From positions 1 through 5,630 of the forward strand of contig CAAGGQ010000066.1 in assembly GCA_900769475.1 (NCBI GenBank): a stretch of DNA of 5,630 bases, written 5' to 3'. Under the pieces are notes generated by a model. It did not search any database. It saw only the letters and a program-made list of their open reading frames with translations, and had not been told where the DNA came from. Of the stretch, positions 1 to 4,364 are shown in pieces. The first letter of the stretch is position 1; each line of letters opens with the position of its first letter. The translations under genes and the position numbers were made by a program. The DNA comes from Clostridia bacterium (GTDB lineage: Bacteria; Bacillota; Clostridia; Oscillospirales; CAG-272).

Positions 1-589
1 CAAAATCCAGCAAATAAACCCTCGAGGCGCAGATCGGATCCTTGGCGCCAAGGGCTTCCCGCTTTGCCGAATCGGTCACCTGCTCTGGTAGCTGATCAAA
101 GAGGACCACGCCAAGCTCGGCAGAAGCATCCCACGTCAAGCGCTGTCTACCCACGCGGTTGGTTTCCACCTGCTTGGAAATGATCGCGCCCTTTGTTTTT
201 ATGCTCTGAAAAACCACGCGATTGGATCGGTAAAGCTCCAAGCGGGTCGTGCTGTCAAAATGATAGCGCAGCGCCCTTCTCTTTTTAGAAAGAAGAAGGA
301 ACTGGATCCGCTTCCCTTCCATTTGAATCAGAATACTATAATGCCCCCCGAGCCACGCGCTCCAGGGAAAATAGCGAACGTGAAGGATCTCCGCTCCGCT
401 CTGCCTCAAAATTCGTTTCGTCCTTGCCAGAAGGACCGCATACTTGAGTAAGCGAATCAAGCCCCACAGTAGCAACAAGAAAAGAAGAAACAGCAACAGC
501 GGCAGATTGCGGAGCCCCTCGCTTCCCCGGTGGGGCAAAAAGAGAGCTCCGGCCACCAGAGCAGCCAGCGTATAGAAAATATATTTCAT
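1..589 (-). CDS. Membrane protein of unknown function, third gene of operon, 3' end outside window
   Basis: An open frame starts with ATG at 589-587 and runs without a stop to the window edge (196 codons visible), so the C-terminus is missing. The visible product has two hydrophobic helices, about residues 2-18 and 29-52. A hydrophilic, Arg/Lys-rich region of about 145 residues follows and is probably cytoplasmic. No catalytic motif or family is recognised. The start is supported by an AAAGGAACGG ribosome site just upstream and by the ATGA overlap with the stop of the XRE gene, which indicates translational coupling. As third gene of the operon it may be a membrane partner of the two upstream products, but this rests on position alone. 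That the frame is coding is fairly sure; function is unknown. Confidence 0.8.
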   Translation of the reverse strand, partial: MKYIFYTLAALVAGALFLPHRGSEGLRNLPLLLFLLFLLLLWGLIRLLKYAVLLARTKRILRQSGAEILHVRYFPWSAWLGGHYSILIQMEGKRIQFLLLSKKRRALRYHFDSTTRLELYRSNRVVFQSIKTKGAIISKQVETNRVGRQRLTWDASAELGVVLFDQLPEQVTDSAKREALGAKDPICASRVYLLDF

Positions 590-1662
590 TTTTCCGTTCC
601 TTTCTGCGCAAGATAGGCCTCAAGCCGTTGTTGCGTCACCACAATGTCCTTCCGAAAGGCTTCCATTTTGGCGTTCTTCGCCATCCTCCGCAACAGCGCT
701 TGAAGACGAAGCTCCGGCGGAACCCCATCGGGAACCGAGGTGGTATATAAAAGCTTGGATACGGGCTCCTGCTCCCCCGCCCTCAGATACCGATCGATCC
801 CGGAGAGGATTTTTTGCACGTAATCCGCGGCCGCTTGAGGCTCTCCCAGCTGCACGTATAGCTTAGCAATGCTGTAATAATCAAAAAACAGCGGAGGATC
901 ATACAGGCCTGCATATTTTCCATCCAATACGGTTTCCAGGAGTGCCGTCGCCTTTTGATAGTAAAACAGCTGTTCCCGTGGCTTCATCTCGGGCAGGATC
1001 AACTGCCGTACCGAGCACTCGGCCAGATCCACCGTATAGATCAGATTTTTGAGAACCTGGGAGCGGTATTCTTCTCCTTCCATAACGAAGGTTGCGTATA
1101 CCTCACGGCTATGACGCAATGACGGCAATTTTTGGTAATAGTACTTCCCTTTTTCCCGCACGCCAGGATCCTTGGATTCCGAGCAGAGCTGAAGCATCAC
1201 GCGGTAGATCTCGTTTCGAATATCGTCGTTGGTACAGTATTTTTCCGCATGTTCCGCAAGAGAAAGCACCTTCTCCACGTGCTCCCGATCGTACAGCTTT
1301 TTGCGAAACACAATGAACATCACGTTCAAGTAATAGGGGTAGTGCTCGGGATGCCACTCGATCTCATGGAGCCACGTTTGGTACACGCCCTCCCAATCCC
1401 CCTTGGCGTGAAGCTCCCGGATCTTGGCGTTCAGCGTGCGGCGATGCTCGGGGCTCCACGTCCGCTCCATGCTGAACAGGGAATCAATGGAGCATTGGAA
1501 CAACAGGGCGATCCTTGGCAACAGAGCAATGTCGGGAGAGAGCAAACCTCGCTCCCATTTGGAAACGGTCTGGGAGGAAACGCCCAAGGCATCTCCCACC
1601 GCCTCCTGGGTCATGTGATGCGCCATGCGCAATTCTTTTAGCTTGTTTTTCAGTTCCATCAT
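586..1662 (-). CDS. XRE-family transcription regulator with long helical (TPR-like) C-terminal domain
   Basis: The 358-aa product has an N-terminal XRE/Cro-C1 helix-turn-helix at about residues 4-58. Its signatures are MTQEAVGDALGVSSQTVSKW, then a conserved glutamate and a final segment ending SIDSLF. The remaining 290 residues are almost all amphipathic helix, with repeat-like stretches (for example around 226-293), resembling the TPR-like sensor halves of RRNPP-type regulators that bind peptides. That similarity is architectural only. It is probably a cytoplasmic one-component regulator, perhaps of its own operon. Three start codons lie in a row: TTG at 1665, ATG at 1662 and ATG at 1659. 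No good ribosome site precedes them, and the upstream stop is 4 nt from ATG 1662, so reinitiation after the upstream gene is likely. The end overlaps the next gene as ATGA. The DNA-binding domain is certain; ligand and target are unknown. Confidence 0.93.
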   Translation of the reverse strand: MMELKNKLKELRMAHHMTQEAVGDALGVSSQTVSKWERGLLSPDIALLPRIALLFQCSIDSLFSMERTWSPEHRRTLNAKIRELHAKGDWEGVYQTWLHEIEWHPEHYPYYLNVMFIVFRKKLYDREHVEKVLSLAEHAEKYCTNDDIRNEIYRVMLQLCSESKDPGVREKGKYYYQKLPSLRHSREVYATFVMEGEEYRSQVLKNLIYTVDLAECSVRQLILPEMKPREQLFYYQKATALLETVLDGKYAGLYDPPLFFDYYSIAKLYVQLGEPQAAADYVQKILSGIDRYLRAGEQEPVSKLLYTTSVPDGVPPELRLQALLRRMAKNAKMEAFRKDIVVTQQRLEAYLAQKGTEK

Positions 1663-1666
1663 CAAA

Positions 1667-2203
1667 TTACAGGTGTTTTTTCAACCAATAGTCGTATTTC
1701 TTCTTTCGGTAAAGCAAAAGAAACGCCAGGTAAAAAAGGCAGGAAAGAAGGGCGCTCAGCCCATAGCCGATCAGCTCAAAGGAAAACATCGTTCCAAAAA
1801 TATACATGGGCAAAAAGAAGAAGGTAGGCAAAGAGATCACCTTCCTAGAAAACACCAGCTGATCAAAGGTGTTCAGGGCAAAGCAGAGAAGGATGATTCC
1901 GGCAATGCAAAGAAGAAGAAATCTCTCCCGCCAAAGGACTCTTCGAAGCTCGTCTTTTAAGGAGCCGTAGGCTCCCTCCTTGTAATCGTCCAATACCTCT
2001 TCCTCTCCCACCGATCCGCGGATCTTTGCGGTGTACAGTAAGAACCAGCCAAAGGCGGCCGTGGTCATAAAGCAGACCAAAAGCAGCTGGAGGGTAGGCT
2101 GTTGGATACCGCTCAACAAGGCTCTCCAAAGAACGGACAGAGCAATATACGCCCCCAGAGTAAGCAGAGATGCCAGGGTAATTTGCCATAACGTTCGTTT
2201 CAT
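1667..2203 (-). CDS. Polytopic membrane protein, first gene of operon
   Basis: The 178-aa hydrophobic product has about five predicted membrane helices, near residues 8-30, 36-58, 93-113, 124-144 and 146-166. A charged, acidic loop (about 62-92, with GEEEVLDD and KDELRR) sits between the second and third. The C-terminus is very basic (YRKKKYDYWLKK), suggesting it faces the cytoplasm. ATG at 2203 is chosen because AAAGGAAG lies at good spacing and because the upstream in-frame TTG at 2248 falls inside the promoter's -10 element and would not be transcribed. No family is recognised. It is the promoter-proximal gene of an operon with an XRE regulator and another membrane protein, a layout common for stress-sensing or envelope modules in Clostridia (inference). 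Confidence 0.88.
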   Translation of the reverse strand: MKRTLWQITLASLLTLGAYIALSVLWRALLSGIQQPTLQLLLVCFMTTAAFGWFLLYTAKIRGSVGEEEVLDDYKEGAYGSLKDELRRVLWRERFLLLCIAGIILLCFALNTFDQLVFSRKVISLPTFFFLPMYIFGTMFSFELIGYGLSALLSCLFYLAFLLLYRKKKYDYWLKKHL

Positions 2204-2235
2204 AATTCCGATTCTTCCTTTCGTTTTTTTGATGC

Positions 2236-2248
2236 TTGGATACTCCAA
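2236..2248. promoter_or_regulatory. Candidate operator, TTGGA-TAC-TCCAA dyad
   Basis: A perfect inverted repeat with 5-bp arms and a 3-bp centre lies immediately downstream of the -10 box and covers the expected transcription start near 2241. Its size and placement suit a repressor of the XRE type, and the operon encodes one at 586-1662. Binding is inferred; a dyad this short can also arise by chance. Confidence 0.4.
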
Positions 2249-2276
2249 TTATATCATGAAACCAAAGGCTTGTAAA
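2248..2276 (-). promoter_or_regulatory. Sigma-A promoter of the leftward three-gene operon
   Basis: On the minus strand TTTACA (2276-2271) is followed after 17 bp by TATAAT (2253-2248), with an extended -10 TGA directly before it. Transcription should start near 2241, giving a leader of about 38 nt to the ATG at 2203. The next gene upstream ends in its own hairpin, so this promoter probably drives the operon alone. Confidence 0.85.
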
Positions 2277-2311
2277 TGGCAAATTTGGCACACAAAACTG
2301 TCTGATTTGGC

Positions 2312-2357
2312 GGAAAAAGAAGGAAAGAACGCTTGGTTCCCATCCTTCTTTTTTTCC
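2312..2357 (-). terminator. Terminator-like hairpin after the 86-aa gene
   Basis: An 11-bp perfect stem (AGAAGGA core with flanking A/T runs) encloses a loop that has its own GAAC/GTTC pairing. The T-run overlaps the stem on either strand, so it may work in both directions. It starts about 20 nt after the stop of the 2376-2636 gene and separates that gene from the next operon promoter. Confidence 0.6.
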
Positions 2358-2375
2358 ACGTATGTTCGTTTTTCG

Positions 2376-2636
2376 TTATTTTCTTCTTGCGGAAACCAGC
2401 AGGTATCCAAGGGCGCTCAGCAGGCAAAGCACGCCCACCAGTGTGACCCAGCCCATACCACTCTCGCCGTAGGCGACACGATAGAGAGCCAGGTACGTGG
2501 GAGCTCCCGCGCCGCCAATAATCCCTACCGTGGGAGTATCGGGCACTCCGCCCATCCACAGCAGGGGCAACACAAAGGAACACACAAGCAACAGCAGGCT
2601 CCCCGCGCAAAGGATCCGCGCCATTCTTCTTCGCAT
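2376..2636 (-). CDS. Small two-TM protein with degenerate GIIGGADGPT-type motif (decarboxylase beta-like)
   Basis: The 86-aa product has a basic N-terminus (MRRRMAR), a helix at about 7-28, a loop with PTVGIIGGAGAPT at 35-47, a second helix at about 61-82 and the basic tail ARRK. Both ends should be cytoplasmic and the motif loop outside. The motif resembles GIIGGADGPT of the sodium-translocating decarboxylase beta family (OadB type). It is also found in short Clostridia proteins that automatic annotation tends to call decarboxylase beta subunits. A full beta subunit is several hundred residues with many helices, so this cannot be one; the motif's Asp is Gly44 here. An ideal AGGAGG ribosome site at 2650-2645, 8 nt from the ATG, and a strong promoter suggest good expression as a single gene. 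The true role is unknown. Confidence 0.88.
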   Translation of the reverse strand: MRRRMARILCAGSLLLLVCSFVLPLLWMGGVPDTPTVGIIGGAGAPTYLALYRVAYGESGMGWVTLVGVLCLLSALGYLLVSARRK

Positions 2637-2644
2637 AAAAAATG

Positions 2645-2697
2645 CCTCCTTCCTTTTTCCTTAATTTTATCATAGCATATCGGCTGCTCCTTGTCAA
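2645..2697 (-). promoter_or_regulatory. Strong sigma-A promoter and ribosome site of the 86-aa gene
   Basis: TTGACA (2697-2692) is a perfect -35 box, followed after 17 bp by TATGAT (2674-2669) with an extended TGC. The start should be near 2662, leaving a short leader of about 26 nt. AGGAGG at 2650-2645 is 8 nt from the ATG. This is the closest promoter to consensus in the window. Confidence 0.88.
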
Positions 2698-2735
2698 GAT
2701 TTCCAAAAAAAGTTCCCAGATTCAAGCCAAAAAAG

Positions 2736-2930
2736 ATGGACCAAGAGTCAAGTGTTAACAGAATATTCATAAACGAATTCTTCAAATATGAAACCCCCGA
2801 CATCAAGGCAATCGACCACGTGTTCTACTCCTCGGACGTGGAAGCCTTGTTCTATAATATGCTGGTGGACAAGATCCTTCTTGATGCATCGGATCACTTC
2901 CCCGTCTATGCGGATCTTAAACTGAATTAG
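2736..2930 (+). pseudogene. C-terminal remnant of an endonuclease/exonuclease/phosphatase-family gene
   Basis: The last ~45 residues of this 64-codon frame match the end of the EEP (endonuclease/exonuclease/phosphatase) metal-dependent hydrolase fold. AIDHVFYSS corresponds to the usual IDYIFVS strand, and DASDHFPVYADLKL carries the SDH catalytic histidine motif and the terminal beta-strand. Intact members are about 250-350 residues, so most of the protein, including the N-terminal metal-binding Asn and Glu, is absent. No ribosome site precedes ATG 2736, and no EEP-like residues are visible upstream in any frame. Just before it lies the outward promoter of the 86-aa gene, so a deletion or insertion seems to have cut the gene at about 2698-2740. 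The original stop and terminator remain. The family assignment is good; expression is unlikely. Confidence 0.75.
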
Positions 2931-2939
2931 CCGTAAAAC

Positions 2940-2984
2940 ATCCCCGGAACGCTCGTTGCAAGAGCCGTTCCGGGGATCCCTTTT
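2940..2984. terminator. Strong hairpin terminator between convergent genes
   Basis: An 11-bp perfect stem (ATCCCCGGAAC / GTTCCGGGGAT) is extended by GCTC/GAGC with one bulged C. It is followed on the plus strand by CCCTTTT and on the minus strand by GTTTTA. It lies 9 nt after the stop of the EEP remnant and about 20 nt after the stop of the convergent 2999-3574 gene, so it probably serves both. Confidence 0.82.
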
Positions 2985-2998
2985 CCATCATCAATGGG

Positions 2999-3574
2999 TT
3001 ATTGTTGCGCGTAGGTATGATAGTAACAGAAGCGGTCGCTCTCCCGCCCGCTGGTACAGCCCTCGGCCGTGCAGGTGTGCTCCTTGCAGTAAAAACCGCT
3101 GTCGATGGGGAGAGCGTCACATTCCTCCAAAAGACATGTACGCTGGGGCAATGTTTGTTGTTGTGCGTCCTGATATTTCTGCTCCAGTTCTCGAAAACGA
3201 GGGAGAAATACAGTCAAAATAAAGATCAAAGCCGCGATCAGAGAGAGCGCCAACAAGCTTGCCACAGCAATGAGGATTCCCTTGGCTATGCGACGGTTTT
3301 TTCCTGACGTTGCCGCGCGGCCAATGTCTTCTTTCAGTTCTTCAAAATGCGAGGTGGATGTGGCGTGCTTTTCCTCCACGTCCTCCTTTAAAAGGTAATC
3401 CATGGAGCAATGGAACAGAGTACCGATCTGAATCAGATGATCGGTCTCCGGATAGGAAAGGTCCGACTCCCACTTTCCAATGGCCTGGCGGGAAACGCCC
3501 AACGCGTCGGCCAGCTGTTCCTGAGTGTAGTTGTGTTCTCTTCTTAATTTAGATAGCTTTTCGCCAAATTTCAT
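2999..3574 (-). CDS. Membrane-anchored XRE regulator with C-terminal double CCCH zinc-binding-like domain
   Basis: The 191-aa product begins with a typical XRE helix-turn-helix (about 3-60, with YTQEQLADALGVSRQAIGKW). A short linker with GKNRRIAKG leads into one membrane helix (about 99-124). An outer stretch RFRELEQKYQDAQQQ, possibly coiled coil, comes next, then a Cys-rich tail. The tail has two repeats: C147-x4-C152-x10-C163-x2-H166 and C168-x4-C173-x9-C183-x2-H186. The eight ligands suit two metal sites. With one helix and the DNA-binding domain inside, the tail should lie outside the membrane, making this a possible one-component transmembrane sensor. Alternatively the tail may bind a protein or stay reduced by other means. 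ATG 3574 is chosen for its AAAGGAAA ribosome site and fit to the XRE start; a longer frame to 3667 would enter the promoter. It appears monocistronic. Confidence 0.92.
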   Translation of the reverse strand: MKFGEKLSKLRREHNYTQEQLADALGVSRQAIGKWESDLSYPETDHLIQIGTLFHCSMDYLLKEDVEEKHATSTSHFEELKEDIGRAATSGKNRRIAKGILIAVASLLALSLIAALIFILTVFLPRFRELEQKYQDAQQQTLPQRTCLLEECDALPIDSGFYCKEHTCTAEGCTSGRESDRFCYYHTYAQQ

Positions 3575-3614
3575 TTTTGATTTCCTTTCGTGTTTTGTTT
3601 TCCGCGGTGACCCT

Positions 3615-3643
3615 ATTTTAACACACGTCCTGCAAAAAAGCAA
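3615..3643 (-). promoter_or_regulatory. Sigma-A promoter of the membrane-anchored XRE gene
   Basis: On the minus strand TTGCTT (3643-3638), a 17-bp spacer and TAAAAT (3620-3615) with extended TGT precede the gene. The leader to ATG 3574 is about 34 nt. CCGCGG at 3602-3607 and imperfect CGTGTTTT/AACACACG arms flank the start region and could hold an operator, but this is weak. Confidence 0.65.
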
Positions 3644-3744
3644 GCAACTGAGGCGTGATAAATGCAAACTTTGGGTTGCGTTTTACAAGAAAAGAAAAAA
3701 TTCAACAAAAAGAAAGGAGCAAACCCACGCAAAACTCCGAACCC
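3644..3744. other. Intergenic stretch, possibly a decayed third repeat copy
   Basis: This A-rich sequence holds no convincing gene. It carries TTGCGTTTTACAAG, similar to TTGCGTTTTGCTTG of the repeats to its right, and ends in CGAACCCAAGGCTCG, similar to the CGTAACCTAAGGCTCG junction between the two copies. It may be what is left of a third copy that has lost its hairpin. The similarity is short and could be chance. Confidence 0.3.
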
Positions 3745-3856
3745 AAGGCTCGACCCGCCGCGGCGGCTCTCGCCACAGCAAAACGCAGTCTTTTTCCTGC
3801 AAATTCCCTTGTTCTCTTTGCGTTTTGCTTGCTTCTGCGATCCTACCGATTCCGGC

Positions 3857-3892
3857 AAAAAAGAAGGCATCCTGATGGATGCCTTCTTTTTT
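3857..3892 (-). terminator. Perfect 16-bp terminator-like hairpin in repeat unit 1
   Basis: A flawless 16-bp stem closes a four-base loop (TGAT). The GC-rich core GGCATCC/GGATGCC is flanked by an A-run and a T-run, so it can end transcription in either direction. It sits directly 3' of the tRNA remnant, where the terminator of an intact tRNA gene would lie. Confidence 0.75.
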
Positions 3893-3918
3893 GGTGGAAA
3901 CAGCAGGGCTCGTAACCT
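3892..3918 (-). pseudogene. tRNA-Val 3'-end remnant
   Basis: The first 21 bases (3892-3912) are identical to 4068-4088, the CCA, acceptor 3' strand and most of the T-arm of the intact tRNA-Val. One extra base then interrupts the T-loop and the 5' T-stem is lost. No anticodon or D-arm follows, so it is not a working tRNA. It can come from partial tandem duplication or from a former integration at the tRNA 3' end. Confidence 0.75.
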
Positions 3919-4093
3919 AAGGCTCGCTCCGCTACGGCGGCGCTCGCCACAGCAAAACGCGGTTTCTTTCCTGCAAATTCCTTTGTTCGCCTTGCGTTTT
4001 GCTTGGTCCTTCGATCCTACAGGTTCCGCCAACAGAAAAGGGACACCATGCGGTGTCCCTTTTCTCTTGGTGGAAACAGCAGGGCTCGAACCT
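3919..4093 (-). repeat. Repeat unit 2, overlapping the intact tRNA-Val 3' end
   Basis: The second copy of the ~175-bp unit. It has the same order as unit 1: AAGGCTCG, a GC-rich near-palindrome, AGCAAAACGC (3951-3960) and GCGTTTTGCT (3994-4003) inverted arms with 33 bases between, a hairpin (4034-4065), and the tRNA 3' end, which here belongs to the intact gene. The copy joins unit 1 directly, so this is a tandem array. Confidence 0.85.
4034..4065 (-). terminator. tRNA-Val terminator hairpin
   Basis: A perfect 14-bp stem (AGAAAAGGGACACC / GGTGTCCCTTTTCT) with a four-base loop starts 2 nt after the tRNA CCA end on the minus strand. The U-run is the 3' part of the stem (CCCTTTTCT). It occupies the same place in unit 2 as the hairpin at 3857-3892 in unit 1. 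Confidence 0.85.
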
Positions 4094-4144
4094 GCGACCT
4101 CACGGATGTGAACCGTGCGCTCTGACCAACTGAGCTATGCTTCC
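4068..4144 (-). tRNA. tRNA-Val (anticodon CAC)
   Basis: The 77-nt cloverleaf is complete. The acceptor arm GGAAGCA/TGTTTCC has one G-T pair, and the D-stem is GCTC/GAGC. The anticodon arm is CACGG-TTCACAT-CCGTG with anticodon CAC, which reads GUG valine codons. The variable loop is AGGTC and the T-arm is GCAGG-TTCGAGC-CCTGC. The discriminator is A and CCA is encoded. It has its own promoter and terminator, so it is transcribed alone, leftward. Its last 21 bases recur at 3892-3912. Confidence 0.97.
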
Positions 4145-4159
4145 TTTTGCAACGGATCT

Positions 4160-4188
4160 ATTATACCACATTTCTTTTGATTTTTCAA
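4160..4188 (-). promoter_or_regulatory. tRNA-Val promoter
   Basis: TTGAAA (4188-4183), a 17-bp spacer and TATAAT (4165-4160) with extended TGG lie upstream of the tRNA on the minus strand. Transcription should start about 8 nt before the mature 5' end, a short leader for RNase P to remove. Confidence 0.88.
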
Positions 4189-4291
4189 CCACTTTTTTCA
4201 AAAAAAATAAATATTTTTTCTTCTTTTTTCGTGTCATTCTTCCCTTTTCCATCGGGTAATTGTAAAAAAATTTCATTTTCCAAAAAAAGGC

Positions 4292-4320
4292 TTGAAAAGT
4301 GCGGGATAATATGTTAAATT
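4292..4320 (+). promoter_or_regulatory. Probable promoter of the rightward two-gene unit
   Basis: TTGAAA (4292-4297), a 17-bp spacer and TAAATT (4315-4320) with extended TGT precede ATG 4365. A perfect TATAAT overlaps at 4320-4325 but has no -35 at normal distance. The 4189-4291 stretch before it is very A/T-rich and holds nothing else that can be named; it separates this promoter from the divergent tRNA promoter. Confidence 0.6.
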
Positions 4321-4364
4321 ATAATATAGAATATTATCTTATCATCCCTACAGAAAGGTCCTCT

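Larger units (their letters stand above)
3745..3918 (-). repeat. Repeat unit 1 (hairpin plus tRNA 3'-end remnant)
   Basis: The first of two tandem copies of a ~175-bp non-coding unit. It starts at AAGGCTCG, has a GC-rich near-palindrome (3755-3768), then AGCAAAACGC (3777-3786) and GCGTTTTGCT (3820-3829) as perfect 10-bp inverted arms around 33 bases. A hairpin (3857-3892) and a tRNA-like 3' end follow. Bases 3745-3856 align without gaps to 3919-4030 with 17 differences in 112 by hand count. The inverted arms are fully conserved. Open frames across it encode only low-complexity, Arg-rich products in several frames and are not taken as genes. Confidence 0.85.

Noticed and set aside
40..53. Perfect 14-bp palindrome CCTTGGCGCCAAGG
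   Set aside because: It lies inside the coding frame of the left-edge membrane protein and is explained by ordinary codons (Ala-Leu-Gly-Ala-Lys-Asp); no second copy or promoter is nearby.
1132..1641. Plus-strand 169-codon frame
   Set aside because: Antisense to the XRE regulator gene, no ribosome site, no recognisable domain.
1667..2248. Longer version of the first operon gene starting at TTG 2248
   Set aside because: The TTG overlaps the -10 box and lies upstream of the expected transcript start; ATG 2203 has a good ribosome site.
2031..2675. Plus-strand 214-codon frame and the overlapping minus-strand 150-codon frame (2254-2706)
   Set aside because: Both cross well-formed promoters and a hairpin and overlap the 86-aa gene, which has an ideal ribosome site and membrane-protein character. 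Their products have no coherent domain.
3745..4093. CRISPR array
   Set aside because: Only two long units of ~175 bp, adjacent without unique spacers, and containing terminators and a tRNA end.
3613..4111. Several open frames across the repeat block on both strands, including one ending in VETAGLEPATSRM
   Set aside because: They read through the repeats, hairpins and the tRNA gene, give Arg/Lys/Pro-rich sequence repeated with the DNA repeat, and lack ribosome sites. The GLEPATS-type ending is the translation of a tRNA 3' end.
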